A program made the translations under genes and the position numbers. A DNA stretch of 64,000 bases from Sphingobium sp. BYY-5 (GTDB lineage: Bacteria > Pseudomonadota > Alphaproteobacteria > Sphingomonadales > Sphingomonadaceae), in assembly GCF_022758885.1 (NCBI RefSeq), contig NZ_JALEBH010000001.1, forward strand, positions 682,001-746,000. The letters are read 5' to 3'. Numbering within the stretch: the first letter of the stretch is position 1; each line of letters opens with the position of its first letter. Shown one piece after another: positions 60,950 through 64,000 of this stretch. The notes beneath the pieces are model-generated. The model saw only the letters and a list, made by a program, of their open reading frames with translations, did not search any database and had not been told where the DNA came from.

Positions 60950-62917
60950 ATGACCGTTTCCGAAAAGTCGCTCGCCAACGCCATCCGGGCGCTCTCCATG
61001 GACGCCGTGCAGGCTGCAAATAGCGGCCATCCGGGAATGCCGATGGGCATGGCGGACGTCGCGACGGTGTTGTTCGGCGATTATCTGAAATTCGATCCGA
61101 CCCAGCCCAAATGGGCCGACCGCGACCGTTTCGTGCTGTCGGCGGGCCATGGGTCGATGCTGATCTACTCGCTGCTGCACCTGACCGGCTATGCGCGCCC
61201 GACGATCGAGGACATCGCCAACTTCCGCCAGTTGCACAGCCCCTGCGCCGGCCATCCTGAGAATTTCGAGCTGGCGGGCGTGGAAGCGACCACCGGTCCG
61301 CTGGGTTCGGGCCTGGCGACGGCGGTCGGCATGGCGATCGCAGAGCGTCACCTGAACGCGCAATTTGGCGACGATCTGGTCGATCACCGCACCTGGGTGA
61401 TCGCGGGCGACGGCTGCCTGATGGAAGGCATCAACCATGAGGCGATTGGTCTTGCGGGCCACCTGAGTCTGGGCCGCCTGATCGTGCTGTGGGACGATAA
61501 CAAGATCACCATCGACGGCGCGGTCGACCTGTCGAGCAGCGAGGATGTTCGTGCCCGCTATGCCGCGACCGGCTGGCATGTCGTGTCGTGCGACGGCCAT
61601 GATGTCGCTGACGTGCGCCGTGCGTTGGCGGAAGCCGTCGCCGATCCGCGCCCCTCGCTGGTCGCCTGCGCCACCAAGATTGGTTATGGTGCGCCGAACA
61701 AGGCGGGCACGTCGGGCGTCCATGGTTCCGCGCTGGGCGAAGCCGAAGTCGCCGCCGCGCGTGAGTTCCTCGGCTGGACCGCAGAGCCGTTCGTCATTCC
61801 CGAAGACATTGCCGCCGCCTGGCGCACGATCGGCGCCAAGGGCGCTGATGTTCGTTCTGCTTGGGAGGATCGTCTTGCAAGTAACGAAAAGGGCGCAGAA
61901 TTTTTGCGCCGCATGGCCGGCGAACTGCCCACCGATTTCTCGCTCGAAACCTATATCGACAGCCTGATCGCCAATCCGCAGAAGGTCGCGACCCGCAAGG
62001 CGAGCGAACTGGCGCTGGGCGCGATCAACGATCTGCTGCCCGAGACGCTGGGCGGCTCGGCCGACCTGACCGGCTCCAACAACACCAAGACCAAGTCGAC
62101 CGGTCCGCTGACCAGGGACGACTATAGCGGCCGCTATGTCTATTACGGCATTCGCGAGTTCGGCATGGCCTGCGCGATGAACGGCATGGCGCTGCATGGC
62201 GGCGTCATTCCCTATGGCGGCACCTTCCTGGTCTTTTCCGACTATATGCGCGGCGGTATTCGTCTGGCCGCGCTCCAGCAGCAGCGCGTCATCCACGTGC
62301 TGACCCATGACAGCATCGGGCTGGGCGAAGACGGCCCGACCCACCAGCCGATCGAGCATGTCATGTCGATGCGGATGATCCCGAACCTGGACGTCTATCG
62401 CCCGGCCGACATTGTCGAGACGGCGGAATGTTGGGAACTGGCGCTCAAGGATGCGACCGGCCCGTCGGTGCTGGCGCTGACCCGTCAGAACCTGCCGCAG
62501 TTGCGCACCGAAAAGAGCGAAAATCTGTCGTCCAAGGGCGCTTATCGCCTGGTCGCTGCGACCGCCGCGCGCAAGGTCGTGCTGATCGCCACCGGTTCGG
62601 AAGTCGAGATCGCCGTCGCCACCGCCAAAGCTCTGGAAGAACAGGGCATCGGCGCCGATGTCGTCTCCATGCCCAGCTTCGCGCATTTCGATGCGCAGGA
62701 TGCCGCCTACAAGGCCGACATCCTGCCCGCCGATGTGCTGCGCGTCTCGATCGAGGCGGGCACGACCTTCGGCTGGGAACGCTATACCGGCCTCGACGGG
62801 CTGCGTTTCGGCATCGACGGCTTCGGCGCGTCGGCTCCGGCGGAAGCGCTCTACGACTATTTCGGCCTGACCGCCGCCAAGATCGCGCCGCAGGTTGCGG
62901 CCGCCCTCAATTCCTAA
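60950..62917 (+). CDS. tkt: Transketolase
   Basis: 655 residues. Thiamine-diphosphate enzyme moving two-carbon units in the pentose phosphate pathway. ThDP/Mg-binding [13 protein letters not shown] (about 152-164) with H-containing SGHPGMPMG near 26-34, the pyrimidine-domain [20 protein letters not shown] near 401-420, and TGSEVEIAV in the C-terminal domain. The ATG at 60950 is preceded by GGAAAG; the longer frame to 60719 overlaps the divergent small gene and is not used. gap follows after 31 bases, the usual cbb/glycolytic order. Confidence 0.96.
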   Translation: MTVSEKSLANAIRALSMDAVQAANSGHPGMPMGMADVATVLFGDYLKFDPTQPKWADRDRFVLSAGHGSMLIYSLLHLTGYARPTIEDIANFRQLHSPCAGHPENFELAGVEATTGPLGSGLATAVGMAIAERHLNAQFGDDLVDHRTWVIAGDGCLMEGINHEAIGLAGHLSLGRLIVLWDDNKITIDGAVDLSSSEDVRARYAATGWHVVSCDGHDVADVRRALAEAVADPRPSLVACATKIGYGAPNKAGTSGVHGSALGEAEVAAAREFLGWTAEPFVIPEDIAAAWRTIGAKGADVRSAWEDRLASNEKGAEFLRRMAGELPTDFSLETYIDSLIANPQKVATRKASELALGAINDLLPETLGGSADLTGSNNTKTKSTGPLTRDDYSGRYVYYGIREFGMACAMNGMALHGGVIPYGGTFLVFSDYMRGGIRLAALQQQRVIHVLTHDSIGLGEDGPTHQPIEHVMSMRMIPNLDVYRPADIVETAECWELALKDATGPSVLALTRQNLPQLRTEKSENLSSKGAYRLVAATAARKVVLIATGSEVEIAVATAKALEEQGIGADVVSMPSFAHFDAQDAAYKADILPADVLRVSIEAGTTFGWERYTGLDGLRFGIDGFGASAPAEALYDYFGLTAAKIAPQVAAALNS

Positions 62918-62948
62918 CCGACCAACAAAACACCAGGAGGCTAGTGCT

Positions 62949-63959
62949 GTGGCAACGAAGGTAGCAATTAACGGTTTCGGACGCATCGGCCGCCTGGTGG
63001 CGCGCGCCATCCTGTCGCGCACCGACCATGACCTGGAACTGGTCAGCATCAACGATCTGGGCGATGCCCAGTCCAATGCACTGCTGTTCAAGCGCGATTC
63101 GGTTCACGGAAGCTGGGCGGGCGACGTCAGCGTCGACGGCGATTTCCTGGTCATCGATGGCAAGCGCATCAAGGTGACGGCGGAGCGCGATCCCGCAAAC
63201 CTGCCGCACAAGGAACTGGGCGTTGACATCGCCCTGGAATGCACCGGCATTTTCACCACCAAGGACAAGGCTGGTGCTCATCTGACTGCCGGCGCCAAGC
63301 GCGTCGTCATCTCCGCGCCTGGCACCAATGTCGACAAGACCATCGTGTTCGGCGTCAATCATGACGCGCTGACCGCCGACGATATCGTGATCTCGAACGC
63401 TAGCTGCACCACCAACTGCCTCGCCCCGCTCGCGAAGGTGTTGCATGATGCGATCGGCATCGAGCGTGGCTTCATGACCACGATCCACAGCTATACCAAC
63501 GACCAGAACACGCTGGACCAGTTGCACAAGGACATGCGTCGCGCTCGCGCCGCGGCTCTGTCGGTGATCCCGACCACCACCGGTGCCGCTCGCGCCGTGG
63601 GTGAGGTTCTGCCTGAGTTGAAGGGCAAGCTGGACGGGTCGTCGGTGCGCGTGCCGACGCCGAACGTCTCGGTCGTCGACCTGAAGTTCATCCCCAGCCG
63701 CGATACGACCGTCGAGGAAGTCAACAACCTGCTCAAGGCCGCGTCGGAATCCGGCCCGCTCAAGGGCGTGCTGGGTTATTCGGACGAACCTTTGGTGTCG
63801 ATCGACTATAATGGCGACGCGCGCAGCTCGATCGTCGACAGCCTGGAAACGGCCGTCATCGAAGGCAAGCTGGTTCGCGTGCTGAGCTGGTACGACAATG
63901 AATGGGGCTTCTCCAACCGCATGATCGACACCACGGGTGTCGTGGCGAAGTTCCTGTAA
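62949..63959 (+). CDS. gap: Glyceraldehyde-3-phosphate dehydrogenase
   Basis: 336 residues. Glycolysis and gluconeogenesis, NAD(P)-dependent. Rossmann start [17 protein letters not shown], catalytic C153 in [13 protein letters not shown], and the NEWGFSNRM closing motif. The start is GTG at 62949, eight bases after AGGAGG; the open frame to 62895 overlaps tkt. Downstream (63960-64000) begins an intergenic repeat. The next gene, expected to be pgk, is outside the window. Confidence 0.96.
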   Translation: MATKVAINGFGRIGRLVARAILSRTDHDLELVSINDLGDAQSNALLFKRDSVHGSWAGDVSVDGDFLVIDGKRIKVTAERDPANLPHKELGVDIALECTGIFTTKDKAGAHLTAGAKRVVISAPGTNVDKTIVFGVNHDALTADDIVISNASCTTNCLAPLAKVLHDAIGIERGFMTTIHSYTNDQNTLDQLHKDMRRARAAALSVIPTTTGAARAVGEVLPELKGKLDGSSVRVPTPNVSVVDLKFIPSRDTTVEEVNNLLKAASESGPLKGVLGYSDEPLVSIDYNGDARSSIVDSLETAVIEGKLVRVLSWYDNEWGFSNRMIDTTGVVAKFL

Positions 63960-63975
63960 GCATATATTTAACCTC

Positions 63976-64000
63976 CGTTCGCCCTGAGCTTGTCGAAGGG
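63976..64000. repeat. Intergenic repeat fragment at window end
   Basis: CGTTCGCCCTGAGC followed by TTGTCGAAGGG, one arm of a repeat whose partner would lie beyond the window. It matches the inserted segment at 18273-18295 (CCTGAGCCTGTCGAAGGG) closely. Confidence 0.55.

Noticed and set aside
60764..63091. 775-residue open frame on the minus strand
   Set aside because: It lies opposite tkt and gap, is rich in Arg, Gly, His and Ala with no domain character, and reflects the high-GC codon pattern of the real genes.

Overview
The window reads as chromosomal core DNA of a GC-rich alphaproteobacterium of the order Sphingomonadales, most likely a Sphingobium/Sphingomonas-type organism. Supporting signs are a MucR/Ros regulator, a Fur-family protein without the usual C-terminal CxxC pairs, a DUF2842 protein, an alphaproteobacterial fur-plsC-miaB-phoH-ybeY-corC order, a dnaE with the sphingomonad-style N-terminus, frequent GTG/TTG starts, and short palindromic intergenic repeats. 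I see no prophage, transposase, CRISPR array, plasmid backbone or secondary-metabolite cluster. Most long reading frames opposite the genes are GC-bias shadows.

Layout. 1-5.9 kb: arginine catabolism (partial astA, M20 hydrolase), a DUF481 outer-membrane protein, rppH, a cyclopropane fatty acid synthase-type methyltransferase and an SDR. 6-12.9 kb: purF, then the cytochrome c maturation run ccmC-D-E-F-G-H-I, broken by a nested palindromic repeat before ccmF; ccmA and ccmB are not present. 13-18.1 kb: kup potassium uptake, a heat-shock hsp20 with an RpoH-type promoter and a possible RNA thermometer, an unassigned structured RNA with a perfect terminator, and the lipoprotein exporter lolC-lolD. 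18.5-26.4 kb: dnaE, a small membrane protein, a PA0069-type radical SAM protein, RNase R and a UspA protein. 26.6-31.8 kb: pyruvate dehydrogenase E2 (pdhC), a YciA-like thioesterase and lpd, then a PAP2 phosphatase overlapping tail-to-tail with a DUF2142 membrane protein. 32-39.7 kb: a leftward block corC, ybeY, phoH, miaB, plsC, fur, mucR, rimI, tsaB, nfuA, covering ribosome, tRNA, envelope and Fe-S functions. 40-46 kb: a DEAD-box helicase with a terminator-like hairpin abutting its start, an M16 protease and a GT4 glycosyltransferase. 45.7-52.2 kb: a TetR regulator divergent from a complete tripartite RND efflux operon with a 20-bp palindromic operator. 52.2-57.7 kb: ogt, glutaminase, a KefB-type antiporter, a methyltransferase and an AI-2E-family permease. 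57.7-60.8 kb: three tandem tRNA-Asp genes, aqpZ, DUF2842, 5-formyl-THF cyclo-ligase, 6S RNA, zapA and a small coiled-coil protein. 60.9-64 kb: transketolase and glyceraldehyde-3-phosphate dehydrogenase.

I did not find a clearly new multi-gene system. The observations most worth a second look are small and regulatory: the terminator hairpin touching the DEAD-box start codon, the unassigned RNA at about 15.77-15.95 kb, the hsp20 leader, and palindromic repeats inserted into other palindromic repeats. Function calls rest on motifs read by eye and family knowledge; no database search was run.
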